Notes: generated from the letters alone by a model not told the origin. DNA of 32,854 nucleotides from Calothrix sp. MO_192.B10 (GCA_030065055.1 JASJDS010000034.1:1-32854), one strand, 5' to 3'; positions 1 to 8,635 are shown, numbered from the stretch's first letter. Numbers and translations are program-made.

Positions 1-43
1 TTTTGGTGATGCGAGTTATCTGGCGAGAAACACCAATCTTGCC

Positions 44-77
44 TCACTAGGCACATCTGAGTGCGTTGGCTTTTTTT
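44..77 (+). terminator. Possible rho-independent terminator of a gene left of the window
   Basis: A short stem (GCAC/GTGC around ATCTGA, about 54-64) is followed after GTTGGC by a run of seven T at 71-77. Outer bases CCAA (33-36) and TTGG could extend the stem. No gene for it is visible inside the window. The stem is short, so this is tentative. Confidence 0.3.
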
Positions 78-177
78 ATTTTACCACAATTGTCGGTCGT
101 AATTCATCTCCCGTTTTAGCGTAAAGTCTACGGCTCCCGCTGAGTCCTAACTCCTACGGAGACGCTCCGCGAACGGA

Positions 178-232
178 CAGGCTGCGCGTACCGCAAGGTC
201 GTCCGTAGGACTTACGCTTACCGCGCAGCCTG
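178..232. repeat. Foldback repeat, 11-bp perfect arms
   Basis: CAGGCTGCGCG at 178-188 is exactly complementary to CGCGCAGCCTG at 222-232. The surrounding 120-300 stretch is GC-rich and contains the motif GGAGACGCTCCGCGAACGGA (155-174), of a type scattered through Nostocales intergenic DNA. Bases 1-470 hold no convincing gene. The open frames here run through repeats and have no recognisable protein sequence. Confidence 0.6.
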
Positions 233-300
233 TGCTTTGCACTTAGCCATGCCCAAAGGGCTATAGCCCCTTCGTCGCTGTAACGGGAGTCCTCTTACTC

Positions 301-440
301 CATTCAAGATAGAGGAGTGATGGAGGGAAGAAGTGAAGGAGTGATGGAGTGGTGGAGGGAAGGAGTGAAGGAGGGAATAAAAGAAATAAATAATATTTCT
401 CCCTTGTCTCCCCACACTTCCCACACTCCCCACACTCCCC
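301..440. repeat. Purine-rich block followed by pyrimidine-rich block
   Basis: Positions 311-380 are almost all A/G on the plus strand, with imperfect repeats of GGAGTGATGGAGGGA. Positions 405-440 are almost all C/T, with repeats of CCCACACT. The two blocks are roughly complementary and could pair across the A/T-rich centre near 385. The block ends about 30 bases before the HTH gene at 472. Confidence 0.55.
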
Positions 441-471
441 CTGCTCCCCAAATTTTCCATTTACCAAATAA

Positions 472-1140
472 ATGTCCAAAACTGATTTTACTCAAAGGCT
501 ACAGGAGTTAATGCAACAAGTGGGTGTTGCAAGTTTTAGAGAACTGAGCCGTATATCTGGTATCTCCGAACGTCAAATCTTACGCTTGCGACGGGGAGAG
601 ATTGAGCAAATGCGCCTAGATGTGTTACTAAAGCTATGTTCAACATTAAATATGCCATTGAGTGAATTCGTAAGTAATTTTTCTCAACTAGAGCTGAAAA
701 GTGATACACAATCAGCCAACCCAGAATTATCCCAACAGATAGCAGATTTACAAACAGAGTACCAGCGATCGCAACAACAGCTGGTACAACAGCAAGAATT
801 ATTACAACAAGAGTTCCAGCAATCCATGTTACAATTGCTGGAATCTTTACTTTTACAATTCCCCACAGCCGCACAGAAGGCTCAGGAGAATCCTCAGCTA
901 CCAGCATTCAAAATCATCCCGTTGGTACAAAAGCCCTTGGAAAAGCTATTACAAGCCTGGGAAATGGAAGCGATCGCTCCTGTGGGGGCAGAAATACCAT
1001 ATAATCCCCAAGAACATCAATTAATGGATGGTAATTTAGCTCCGGGAGAACTCGTAAAGGTGCGTTACACTGGTTACCGACAAGGTAATAAATTAATCTA
1101 TCGAGCCAAGGTAAGTCCTGTCTATTCCTCACCATCTTGA
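472..1140 (+). CDS. XRE-type HTH protein with GrpE-like C-terminal domain
   Basis: The 222-residue protein begins with a helix-turn-helix of Cro/C1 type (about residues 18-66, with the segment SFRELSRISGISERQILRLR). A glutamine-rich coiled coil follows (about 85-140). The C-terminus, from IAPVGAEIPYNPQEHQ to KLIYRAKVSPV, resembles the beta domain of the nucleotide exchange factor GrpE, which contacts DnaK: a hydrophobic patch, an acidic/HQ segment, a pro-gly turn, then a YR-RAKV strand. Family knowledge suggests a DNA-binding protein that could also engage an Hsp70. Combining these roles is inference. The gene stands alone, and the next gene starts 240 bases on. True grpE lacks an HTH, so this is a paralogue and not the housekeeping copy. 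Confidence 0.75.
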   Translation: MSKTDFTQRLQELMQQVGVASFRELSRISGISERQILRLRRGEIEQMRLDVLLKLCSTLNMPLSEFVSNFSQLELKSDTQSANPELSQQIADLQTEYQRSQQQLVQQQELLQQEFQQSMLQLLESLLLQFPTAAQKAQENPQLPAFKIIPLVQKPLEKLLQAWEMEAIAPVGAEIPYNPQEHQLMDGNLAPGELVKVRYTGYRQGNKLIYRAKVSPVYSSPS

Positions 1141-1382
1141 ATTACTTTCCCTCGATAAAAATCCAAAATTCCATGACGATGATACATTTATAACTAGATA
1201 TGACCTAGTGATGTTGCATTGGGACTACTGTTTCGATATCCTATTTAGTAAATCTGTTACCGTAGCTCTTGAGTCAATGAGAGTTTATGCTGATTTTTGT
1301 TCCAAGCCATAGCCAATAATCATGACGATCGCATAATGATTGTCTTTGGGAAAAGCCCAATTGAAAATGATGAATATTATAT

Positions 1383-1712
1383 ATGGATAACCATCAAATA
1401 AAAATTATTAAACCAAGTGGAAGTTTAGATGCTAGTACATCACAAGAGTTGCGATCGCAAATTACTGAATTGATTCAGAATGGTGTCAAAATAGTTTTGG
1501 TAGATTTTCAAGATGTGACCTTTATGGATAGTTCTGGATTGGGAGCTTTGGTCTTATCATTTAAAGCCTTGCGAGCAGTTGATAGCCAACTATTTATTTG
1601 TTCTGTCAACCAACAAATCAAAATTCTGTTCGATCTTACTGGTATGGATAAGGTATTTACAATATTTGCCAATCAAGACGAATTTTATCAATCAGTGTTT
1701 TCCCACAGTTAA
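1383..1712 (+). CDS. STAS-domain anti-sigma factor antagonist
   Basis: This 109-residue protein is a single STAS domain, the size of SpoIIAA/RsbV. It shows the hallmark MDSSGLGAL (residues 48-56). One of Ser50/Ser51 is the residue a partner-switching kinase would phosphorylate to inactivate the antagonist. No anti-sigma kinase (RsbW/HATPase) lies nearby. The gene converges on the receiver-PP2C phosphatase and their stop codons overlap in the palindrome TTAA (1709-1712). A PP2C phosphatase of that kind is the expected enzyme to dephosphorylate a STAS protein, so the two are probably functional partners; that is inference from position. The 1141-1382 gap upstream shows nothing definite. Confidence 0.88.
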   Translation: MDNHQIKIIKPSGSLDASTSQELRSQITELIQNGVKIVLVDFQDVTFMDSSGLGALVLSFKALRAVDSQLFICSVNQQIKILFDLTGMDKVFTIFANQDEFYQSVFSHS

Positions 1713-2842
1713 CTAAACTGCATTCTCAGGATAGATAAATCGTCTTCAAAAGATGATTGCAAGTTGTAATTAATTAAAAACTTAATAATTTGCTCTAGCT
1801 GGCAATTAGAATCTTTGGAGACAGCAACTAGGGTCTGAATAAAAGCATCTAACCCCCAAATATTTCCATCAGATTTGGTAATTTCATAAGCACCGTCACT
1901 AAAAATATATAGACTGCTATCTTTTTCAACTTTACAGATAGCATCAGTATATTTTGCCCCAGAGAACATACCAATGGGCATACCGGGAGTTCTTAATTGA
2001 TGTACAGCAAGAGAATTCCCATTCTCAGAAACTAATATTGCTGGTGGATGACCTGCACTAGCATAAATTAATTTTTGTTGAGATAAATGATAAACCCCAT
2101 ACCAAATAGTGAAATATTTATCATTTTGATAATTCATGGGAAAAGTTTCATTCAGGGCTGTTAACACCTCACTAGGTTGATAATAATTTAACCCTTTTAA
2201 CGCCCGCGATCGCAATAAATTGAGGACAGAAACAGCCAGAAGAGTAGCTCTCAATCCATGTCCCGCAGTATCTAGAAGATAAATAGCTAAATATTCTGAG
2301 TCTAGCCAATAGTAATCAAAACAGTCACCACCCAACTGTCGGGAGGGAATAAACCGAAAATCAATATTCAATGGAGATGTCATTGGTGCTGGCAGCAAAG
2401 ATAGTACGTAATCTGCTGCTTCTGCCAATTCTGCTTCTAAAAGTCTCTTTTGATTTTGTAAATCCCGGCTTAATTGATGCAAGCGCAATCCAGCTCTAAC
2501 TCTAGCCCGTAACTCATTTTTTTCTATGGGTTTAGCGATAAAATCATCAGCACCAGCATCCAATCCCTTGACCCGATCGGCAATGGAATCCAGAGATGTT
2601 AACAAAATAAAAAATGTGGTAGACAGATCGGGAACATTTTTAATATAACGACATACATCAATACCAGTTAATCCCGGCATCACCCAATCACAAATAATCA
2701 TTGCTGGCTGACAAGTAATTGCCTTTTCTATGCCATCTTTACCATTGCTGACAGCAACTACTTCATATCCCTCTTTTTCCAGCATTCTTTTCAGCAGTAG
2801 CTGTACTGCCATATCATCATCAATGACTAGAATTTTAAACAT
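1709..2842 (-). CDS. Response regulator with PP2C-type (SpoIIE/RsbU) phosphatase output
   Basis: A receiver domain (residues 1-120) has the acidic pocket IDDD (7-10), phospho-acceptor Asp52 in CDWVMPG and Lys104 in AKP. After a short helical linker comes a SpoIIE/RsbU-type Ser/Thr phosphatase domain with RQLGGDCFDYY, DTAGHGLRA, SAGHPPAIL, SDGAYEI and a final DDLS, which carry the metal-binding aspartates. The likely role is phosphorylation-controlled dephosphorylation of a STAS antagonist; the neighbouring STAS gene is the obvious candidate. I chose the ATG at 2842 because MFKILVIDDD begins a normal receiver. The frame extends nine codons further to 2869, but that adds an uncharacteristic hydrophobic leader. 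Protein length from this start is 377 residues. Confidence 0.9.
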   Translation of the reverse strand: MFKILVIDDDMAVQLLLKRMLEKEGYEVVAVSNGKDGIEKAITCQPAMIICDWVMPGLTGIDVCRYIKNVPDLSTTFFILLTSLDSIADRVKGLDAGADDFIAKPIEKNELRARVRAGLRLHQLSRDLQNQKRLLEAELAEAADYVLSLLPAPMTSPLNIDFRFIPSRQLGGDCFDYYWLDSEYLAIYLLDTAGHGLRATLLAVSVLNLLRSRALKGLNYYQPSEVLTALNETFPMNYQNDKYFTIWYGVYHLSQQKLIYASAGHPPAILVSENGNSLAVHQLRTPGMPIGMFSGAKYTDAICKVEKDSSLYIFSDGAYEITKSDGNIWGLDAFIQTLVAVSKDSNCQLEQIIKFLINYNLQSSFEDDLSILRMQFS

Positions 2843-2967
2843 AAAAATAAGCAATTTAACATAAATCAATAAATAAATATGACTGATGATCTGTTGGGAT
2901 CAATTATTCTTTTATTTATTATTCCATGTCCAATTGTATTTTGTCTTTCAATTTATATACCCTCCCT

Positions 2968-3735
2968 TTATAACCCCGAAAGTGGATTTAACCACAAAAT
3001 CATGGTAGATTTTAATTGATTTAAATCTCGATATACTTCTTGCTTAAACCACTGACCGATAGCGTCTAAAGGATTAAATTCTTTGCCCGGTTTCCAGCTT
3101 ACATCTTGACCAATGGGTGTGAGATGATTACCTGGCAATGTTTGCGCTGTTACCATCCCTGGAAAACGTTGTTGTAATATTTTCTTTAAAGTGGCTGACT
3201 GATCGATGGTGTCGTTGCTAAATTTGATCACTAAGTTGCGACGGACATTGTAGTTTTCCTGCACCAGTTGATTTGTTTGGTGGGGAGTGGGGGTAAATTC
3301 AATCTCCAGTGTAGAGTTTAACTGTTCTACCAGAGGGATAGCATCCCTAGCGGCATAGTTATTGAATGAGAGGAAAATATTACCCGCTCTATTTACGGGA
3401 AAAAGGCTGCCAATGAGTAGGTGTAGTTTACAACCCATGCTGTGTCCAACGCCGTAAATGGGGAGATAGCCTTTACCAATGATGGATCTTTCTTCTAAGC
3501 GTACCAATGCCCTTTCAAAGTTAAGCAGGACTTGCTCGGCGATCGCAACATGATCTAGACTATTGACAAATGAAGTCGCAATTACAACAAACCCCTGAGC
3601 CGCAAGATATTCTAGTAACAGTCGATAGGTAACATGGGGTGCGGAACCCACAAATGCACCTCCCAAAAAATGGATAATGCCAATGGGTTTGCGGGGTAAA
3701 ATCACCCAGTTACCGGATATCTCTTGCCAATTCAT
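2968..3735 (-). CDS. DUF1350 family protein (alpha/beta-hydrolase fold)
   Basis: The 255-residue protein matches the DUF1350 family found across cyanobacteria and in plastids. It has an N-terminal FLGGAFVGSAPHVTYRLLLE segment (residues 23-42), where the glycine-rich stretch resembles an oxyanion loop. The elbow GHSMGCK (97-103) puts Ser99 where a hydrolase nucleophile would be. It is soluble, with no signal peptide or TM segment. The substrate is unknown. It is transcribed in the same direction as the phosphatase gene, whose start (2842) lies 126 bases beyond its stop, and it could be its upstream neighbour in a transcript. Family assignment is good; enzymatic activity is inferred from fold only. 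Confidence 0.85.
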   Translation of the reverse strand: MNWQEISGNWVILPRKPIGIIHFLGGAFVGSAPHVTYRLLLEYLAAQGFVVIATSFVNSLDHVAIAEQVLLNFERALVRLEERSIIGKGYLPIYGVGHSMGCKLHLLIGSLFPVNRAGNIFLSFNNYAARDAIPLVEQLNSTLEIEFTPTPHQTNQLVQENYNVRRNLVIKFSNDTIDQSATLKKILQQRFPGMVTAQTLPGNHLTPIGQDVSWKPGKEFNPLDAIGQWFKQEVYRDLNQLKSTMILWLNPLSGL

Positions 3736-3876
3736 AGTTTCCTTGGTGTCAGCCTGCTCTGAGCTTGGAGGTACAATTTTTTATATTAAATCCTAATCTG
3801 AAATTACGTATAGTGACTAAAAATATAGTCAAATATAACAAGACTCCTTTTTAGCTCTACCAGGAGTGGACTAAAT

Positions 3877-4605
3877 TTAACGCTGGCTTTGTAATTTTTT
3901 CATTTCATCTTGGACTTCGAGGGTAATCCGTAATGCTTCATTGAGAAATCGTCCATGCTCGCTAGCTTTTTCTGTTACATATGTTGCTGTTAAGTTGGTT
4001 AAGTTATCTATAAATAACTCACTATTATTAATAATAAACTTTTTATTTTCTCTGAGAATTTTTTCTGTTTTTAATGCCCTGACCAACTCTATCCTCGTCA
4101 TTTGTAAGGCTTCAATAACTTTTTCTCTATTTTGAATCATAACTTCTGTATTACCTGCCGCTTCTATCTGGTCATTAATATCAATAGATTTGATCACAGT
4201 ATTATATCTGTCTACATCCCTTAACAAAGTTTCTAAGGAAGTAGTCATATTGACATCCAGAATTTTTTGTCTATGCTTCCATAGTAAATACAAAAATAAT
4301 TTAGTACCATAAAAAAAGAAACAAGCAGATAATATTAGTAACATCCATGATGGGATTGGAGGTAGAAGCAGCCACATAACCAATAAATTAATAATTAATT
4401 CAAAAATTAAGTAGATGACAACACATAAAGATAACCCCAAGAATATAGCGGTGGGACCCTCTGAACCCTGAAGTTTAATCATCCACTGCCTAGCTTTTTT
4501 TTGCAAACTCTTCGTGATTTTTGGTAACTCATATTTAACAGGTAAATTGGTAAGATATCGTAATTCTTGTGGATTAATCTCTAAACCCTGCAAATCATCA
4601 CGCAT
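3877..4605 (-). CDS. Unrecognised two-TM protein with coiled-coil tail
   Basis: I do not recognise this 242-residue protein. Two hydrophobic segments (about 52-80 and 86-109) form a membrane hairpin. They follow a soluble N-terminus that begins with MRDDLQGLEINPQELRYL. The C-terminal half (about 115-242) is charged, helical and probably coiled coil, with runs such as REKVIEALQMTRIELVRALK. There are no cysteines or catalytic motifs of note. Codon usage is as AT-rich as the neighbours. A membrane-anchored scaffold is possible but unsupported. It is separated from the DUF1350 gene by 141 bases and may be expressed separately. Confidence 0.7.
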   Translation of the reverse strand: MRDDLQGLEINPQELRYLTNLPVKYELPKITKSLQKKARQWMIKLQGSEGPTAIFLGLSLCVVIYLIFELIINLLVMWLLLPPIPSWMLLILSACFFFYGTKLFLYLLWKHRQKILDVNMTTSLETLLRDVDRYNTVIKSIDINDQIEAAGNTEVMIQNREKVIEALQMTRIELVRALKTEKILRENKKFIINNSELFIDNLTNLTATYVTEKASEHGRFLNEALRITLEVQDEMKKLQSQR

Positions 4606-5214
4606 AGCTTCTACATCCTCACTATCACGTTTGTTATGTATTATATAGCAAGGTTAATTACCCCTAATCAGTTAATTCCTGAATTTTTTTGCAATTAAAC
4701 CTCGCCCAACTCTAGACCTGGAGTATTCCAAAAGGCAGGGAACGCTTCACTGGTAACAGGTAACAGCAAGATCGGATTTAGGGATAAAAACCAATCAAGA
4801 AAAAAATATGGGTTGCAAAATAGACTTGGTTTAAGCTGTTCCAATATCAATCGCAATCCCACGGTTTGATTCAACTTGTCTTTTCATGGTTATTTTCATT
4901 GAATCTGATGTCAAGATTTAATGAAGAGATAATGAAGTAGGTAAATTTTGGTAATTATTTAATTAAATTTAAGATATATGTAGAAGTATAATTTAACACC
5001 TAATTGTGGAGAATAACAGTATTGCTAATCAAATTATAATCAGTTCAATATATAGATGTAAATGACTATATTTTGTTGTGAAAGATATTAGAAATAAATT
5101 TTGAGATACTGATTATACACTGAAAAACTTATCTTCATATTGATAGATGTGAAATAAAAGATAAGTTAGTTAGAATAAACCACACTAGTTAAATTTATTG
5201 GCAAACAATAAATT
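4606..5214. other. 609-base AT-rich gap, no gene seen
   Basis: This divergent intergenic stretch separates the two-TM protein (minus) from the VanZ-LamG gene (plus). It must contain both promoters, but I see no sequence distinctive enough to mark one. A short GGTAACA duplication lies at 4752-4764. No open frame with protein-like composition, RNA gene or strong hairpin was found. Confidence 0.6.
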
Positions 5215-6837
5215 ATGAAAACAGGACAAAGAATGAGCAGGATATCAACACATAAATTGTATAATTTCTTTGATAAATGGTCTCCATTTATAGTTATTTT
5301 TAGTGTTACAATAATAGTAATTGCTACTTTATTTCCTTTTAACTTTTCCCGAAGTCTTGCTCATGAAATTACCAATTTTACCCATGCATTCCGTCATCCA
5401 ACTAATATCAATGATGCTGTAAATAATGTTTTATTATTTATCCCTTTTGGTTTTGGTTTAAGTACATTAATCAATAAGTATAGAACGAGTATTGTTGGAC
5501 TAATATTAATCACTTTTATAGCCAGTGCTAGTTTATCTTTTACAGTAGAAACTCTCCAAATATTACTACCTTCCAGGGCTTCAACAATAGCAGATATCGT
5601 TAATAATAGTATAGGTGGATTAGTTGGATTTTTGTGCTTTCACTTATGGAAATATAAAATCATCAATTCTGGTTGGCGGTTAATAGAAAAAATTCGGAAT
5701 TCACTATCTGTTAGGAATTTGACAATAACTGCGATCGCCTATATGGGATTATGTTTAGCGATCGCTGTGAGTTTACCAGTTGCCACTAGTTTGAGTAATT
5801 GGGATACTCAGTTTTCTTTGCAACTAGGGAATGAAGCCACGGGAGATAGACCTTGGCGAGGTTCTATTTCATCCTTAGCGATCGCAGATCGGGCTATTTC
5901 ACCAACGGAGGTAGCAAATGCCTTTGACCAAAACAGATTATTGTCGGCAAAAAATCCTGCTTTGATAACTGCTTATCAATTTACAGGCAAAGATAATTTT
6001 ATTGATATTACCGGAAACTCACCCCAGTTATCTTGGCAAGGAAAACCTGGAACAGCTGAAGACACTAGGGGTGTTTTTTTATCTGGCGAACGATGGCTAA
6101 AAACTTCATCTCCAGCCACCTCCATCACCGAAAAAATTCGCCGTCGCTCCCAATTTACTCTCAGTACCACATTTGCTACAGCACAAATATCTCAAACAGG
6201 GCCAGCTAGAATTATTTCATTTTCTCAAGATGCTCACAAACGTAATTTTACTTTGTCACAGGACGGAGCCGATCTAGCCTTGAGGCTGCGAACACCAATT
6301 ACGGGAGAAAATGGCAGTAAACCACAACTTATGATCCCGGGTTTTTTTACTAATAATCAAAGTCATCGTCTCATCATTACCTACAATGGCTCTAAGATCA
6401 AATTTTATATAGATAGCCTCAGTAATGTATATGCCTTAAATTTCTATCCCGGTTTTGCTTTTGGCAACTTTTTGGGCTTTCTTGGTAATGGTTGGGATCT
6501 ATATTTAAATGGCTCTTATCAATTCATTTATAATGGCTTTTATTACAGTTTAACGTTTATAATTTTTGGAATAATATTAGCATTATTCACAAAAATTGTC
6601 CGCCCAAGAATCATATTTTATGGTTTGGTACTGCCAATCTTGATCTTATTACCGCCAATTATTTTAGAAGCTGTGCTATCAAATCAGAATGGTAGAGATT
6701 GGCAATGGGGAAATGTCATCTTCAGTATGGCGATTGTATCTATACCTATGGTGGGATTGAAATTGAAGAAAGCAGTCCCGATGAAAAAACTTTTGAAGCC
6801 CAGAGGGCAGGCTGCGTCAACACCACCAAGGATGTAA
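5215..6837 (+). CDS. VanZ-like membrane protein fused to a LamG-type domain
   Basis: The 540-residue protein begins with a VanZ-like domain. There is a TM helix near residues 24-44, then FPFNFS, and the stretch NNVLLFIPFGFGLSTL with further helices at about 92-120 and 138-155. SFTVETLQILLPSRASTIADIVNNSIGG is the VanZ signature. Residues about 195-430 form a predicted extracytoplasmic concanavalin/LamG-like region; RPWRGSISSLAIADRAIS is the typical LamG closing strand. Two or three TM helices close the protein (about 450-520). LamG domains usually bind glycans, so attachment to envelope polysaccharide is plausible but inferred. An AGGA six bases before the ATG at 5233 may make that the real start (residue 7). 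Confidence 0.8.
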   Translation: MKTGQRMSRISTHKLYNFFDKWSPFIVIFSVTIIVIATLFPFNFSRSLAHEITNFTHAFRHPTNINDAVNNVLLFIPFGFGLSTLINKYRTSIVGLILITFIASASLSFTVETLQILLPSRASTIADIVNNSIGGLVGFLCFHLWKYKIINSGWRLIEKIRNSLSVRNLTITAIAYMGLCLAIAVSLPVATSLSNWDTQFSLQLGNEATGDRPWRGSISSLAIADRAISPTEVANAFDQNRLLSAKNPALITAYQFTGKDNFIDITGNSPQLSWQGKPGTAEDTRGVFLSGERWLKTSSPATSITEKIRRRSQFTLSTTFATAQISQTGPARIISFSQDAHKRNFTLSQDGADLALRLRTPITGENGSKPQLMIPGFFTNNQSHRLIITYNGSKIKFYIDSLSNVYALNFYPGFAFGNFLGFLGNGWDLYLNGSYQFIYNGFYYSLTFIIFGIILALFTKIVRPRIIFYGLVLPILILLPPIILEAVLSNQNGRDWQWGNVIFSMAIVSIPMVGLKLKKAVPMKKLLKPRGQAASTPPRM

Positions 6838-6852
6838 GTATCCCCTAATTAC

Positions 6853-6954
6853 AAGTCATACTAAGTTGCATTCAAAGATAGTACCCAGTCATTGCGACGT
6901 AAGGAAGCAATCCCATCGACTCGAACTACTATGATAGAACGCAACTTGATATCA
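6853..6954. repeat. Foldback repeat, copy 1
   Basis: A ~100-bp element bounded by imperfect inverted ends: TCATACTAAGTTGCATT at 6856-6872 pairs with the complement of ACGCAACTTGATATCA. Inside is CATTGCGACGTAAGGAAGCAATC, a small palindromic core. A second copy, about 90% identical by eye, is at 13543-13643. It lies 16 bases after the VanZ-LamG stop codon. Confidence 0.8.
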
Positions 6955-7046
6955 GTTCCACTCTGCTCAAAGCCACGCTTCGCGAGTCTACATGGACGTT
7001 TGTACACAACCAAGCCATGAAAATGCGGGGGTGACTAACTCCTCAA

Positions 7047-7066
7047 GGGCGCACGCAATGCGCCCC
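7047..7066. repeat. GGGCGCA/TGCGCCC palindrome, copy 1
   Basis: The 20-mer is the complement of GGGGCGCATTGCGTGCGCCC and forms a 7-8 bp stem with a TTGC-type loop. Further copies are at 11367, 11417 and 25479, with a variant at 18174. Three of the copies are joined to the same 'GTGACTAACTCCTCAAG' flank. Confidence 0.75.
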
Positions 7067-7146
7067 TACTGAGCCCTTGTTAACTATTTTCAAGCTAGCC
7101 CCCCACGGGAAAATCCCACAACCAAGCATGAAAATATATCTCAAGT

Positions 7147-7351
7147 GCGGCTCCCACACCTAAGCTGTCAACCATCAACTAACAACTAACAACTAACAAC
7201 TAACAACCATTTTCAAGCTAGTCCCTCATAAACGTTTGTACACAACCTGCAGATGAAAATACCTCGACTGCGGCTCCCACACCTAAGCTGTCAACCATCA
7301 ACTAACAACTAACAACTAATAACTAACAACTAACAACCATTTTCAAGCTAG
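7147..7351. repeat. Tandem direct repeats carrying heptamer CAACTAA arrays
   Basis: Two direct copies (7147-7221 and 7270-7351) share GCGGCTCCCACACCTAAGCT, then an array of the 7-mer CAACTAA (four or five units), then CATTTTCAAGCTAG. A third, degenerate piece of the unit precedes them at 7082-7100. An inverted relative is at 27790-27857. Heptanucleotide arrays of this kind are the STRR class of heterocystous cyanobacteria. The gap 6838-7404 contains only these repeats and no gene. Confidence 0.85.
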
Positions 7352-7404
7352 GAGACACCTATGCTGAAAAGGGCAATTAGGGGAGAGGTTTCTTGCTGTT
7401 TCAA

Positions 7405-7923
7405 CTAACCCGCAAATACCTGGGACCAGGTAGTGACTAAAAATACAATAGTAGCAGCGATCGCTAATAATCCCTGAATAATATTGCCAACAACTGTACC
7501 GACAATAATACCAATGCCAGCCTTAAATGCTACCTTCAGTTGACGGCGATAAATATATTCAGCAATTATTGCTCCTACCAATGGTCCTAGCAACATTCCT
7601 AACAGGTGGCCGCCAAAAGGCAAAGCCGGTAAAAATCCCAAAAAGCCCAAGATTAAACCAACAAAAGCACCGATTTGTCCCCACTTACTAGCACCAGCTT
7701 TTTTCGCACCTAAGTAACCAGCTAAAAAATCCACTCCCATACTCAACAACAAAACTATTGATGTAACAATCAAAGGAATGCTAATTGCAGCAAAAGAACC
7801 CTTAACAAATCCCCAAATGATAATTGCAATCAAAATTAAACTCGCACCAGGAAGAGCAGGAATCACAGAGCCAATGATACCTACAACCATTAAAGCAACG
7901 AGTAGCCAATAAATAATTTGCAT
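7405..7923 (-). CDS. DUF456 family small membrane protein
   Basis: This 172-residue, strongly hydrophobic protein has four to six TM segments. It shows the family's glycine-rich repeats: IGSVIPALPGASLILIAI near the N-terminus, DFLAGYLGAKKAGASKWG in the middle, and GLILGFLGFLPALPFGG followed by LGPLVGAIIAEYIYRR. That pattern fits DUF456, a widespread family of unknown function. The C-terminal glycine-rich helices (KAGIGIIVGTVVGNIIQG) could pack as a pore or as a helix bundle. It sits 22 bases downstream of the CCB assembly gene on the same strand, so co-transcription is likely. Confidence 0.85.
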   Translation of the reverse strand: MQIIYWLLVALMVVGIIGSVIPALPGASLILIAIIIWGFVKGSFAAISIPLIVTSIVLLLSMGVDFLAGYLGAKKAGASKWGQIGAFVGLILGFLGFLPALPFGGHLLGMLLGPLVGAIIAEYIYRRQLKVAFKAGIGIIVGTVVGNIIQGLLAIAATIVFLVTTWSQVFAG

Positions 7924-7945
7924 ATATCTGTAGCGATCTACTTTT

Positions 7946-8596
7946 CTAACTACTGCCCGCTAGACTGAGGGTAACAGCTAGTTTATCAGCTATCCCGGCA
8001 ATCCATTTTTCGTCTTGCTTTGTATAACTGCGGGGAGCATTTGCCCCTAAAATCAATATACCTTTATCCCCAATTGGTTGACAAATAACTCCTTGGGTAT
8101 TCTCTGGCAAGTAATCAAATTCTACTCTGCCGGGATAAACCTTTAAATCCACTAAGTAAACAGGCTTTTGATTTTCTACTACCCGTTGTAATATTTTTCC
8201 TGGTTTGACCTCAGATTTTTTCCCCAGAATGCCGCGACGTAACAAAACTTTACCTTGAACCACAACCAATAGCGATCGCGTTACCGTATTAGTAAGTAGC
8301 AAATGGGATGCCCAAGCCAATTCTGTTTTCACCGCCTGCGGTAAATCTGGGGACATATCAAAACCTTCTTCGCCAATTAGTTCTACGGTATCGGGGGTTC
8401 TTGGTTGTACTTGTTGCCAAATTAAGCCTGTCAAGATTAATACTGCACTTAACACAACACCCAATACATCCCCTCGCGCTTGGGAATTGGTGAGTTCTGG
8501 TGTAAAAAAGCGATTCACTAGCAAAAGCAAAGCACCTAAGCTACCAACCACGATGGGTAAACGACGTAGAACTTGATTGGGATCGGGTTGAGCCAT
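7946..8596 (-). CDS. Cofactor assembly of complex C subunit B (CCB) family protein
   Basis: The 216-residue protein has two N-terminal TM helices (about 13-30 and 43-60), a short loop between them, and then a soluble domain containing LLRRGILGKKSEVKPGKI and GVICQPIGDKGILILGANAPRSYTKQDEKWIAGIADKL. This is the architecture of cyanobacterial CCB2/CCB4-like proteins. In chloroplasts these are needed to attach the extra heme ci to cytochrome b6 of the b6f complex. The soluble part has a GAF-like feel, but no heme- or thiol-binding residue is obvious. Thylakoid membrane location is inferred. It precedes the DUF456 gene, probably in one transcript. Confidence 0.8.
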   Translation of the reverse strand: MAQPDPNQVLRRLPIVVGSLGALLLLVNRFFTPELTNSQARGDVLGVVLSAVLILTGLIWQQVQPRTPDTVELIGEEGFDMSPDLPQAVKTELAWASHLLLTNTVTRSLLVVVQGKVLLRRGILGKKSEVKPGKILQRVVENQKPVYLVDLKVYPGRVEFDYLPENTQGVICQPIGDKGILILGANAPRSYTKQDEKWIAGIADKLAVTLSLAGSS

Positions 8597-8635
8597 ATTT
8601 TACAAAAGCAATAAGTGAGTGGGTATAAATAAATT

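Noticed and set aside
218-511. Several overlapping frames upstream of the HTH gene
   Set aside because: Their products are repeats of Ser/Pro/His or Gly/Glu produced by the purine/pyrimidine blocks.
536-907. Antisense frame of 123 codons opposite the HTH-GrpE gene
   Set aside because: Its hydrophobic Val/Ile/Ala-rich translation is the mirror of the glutamine-rich coiled coil (CAA/CAG read backward), not a real membrane protein.
7147-7351. Possible CRISPR array
   Set aside because: Units are 7 bases in direct tandem without spacers, and the longer repeats are only two copies.
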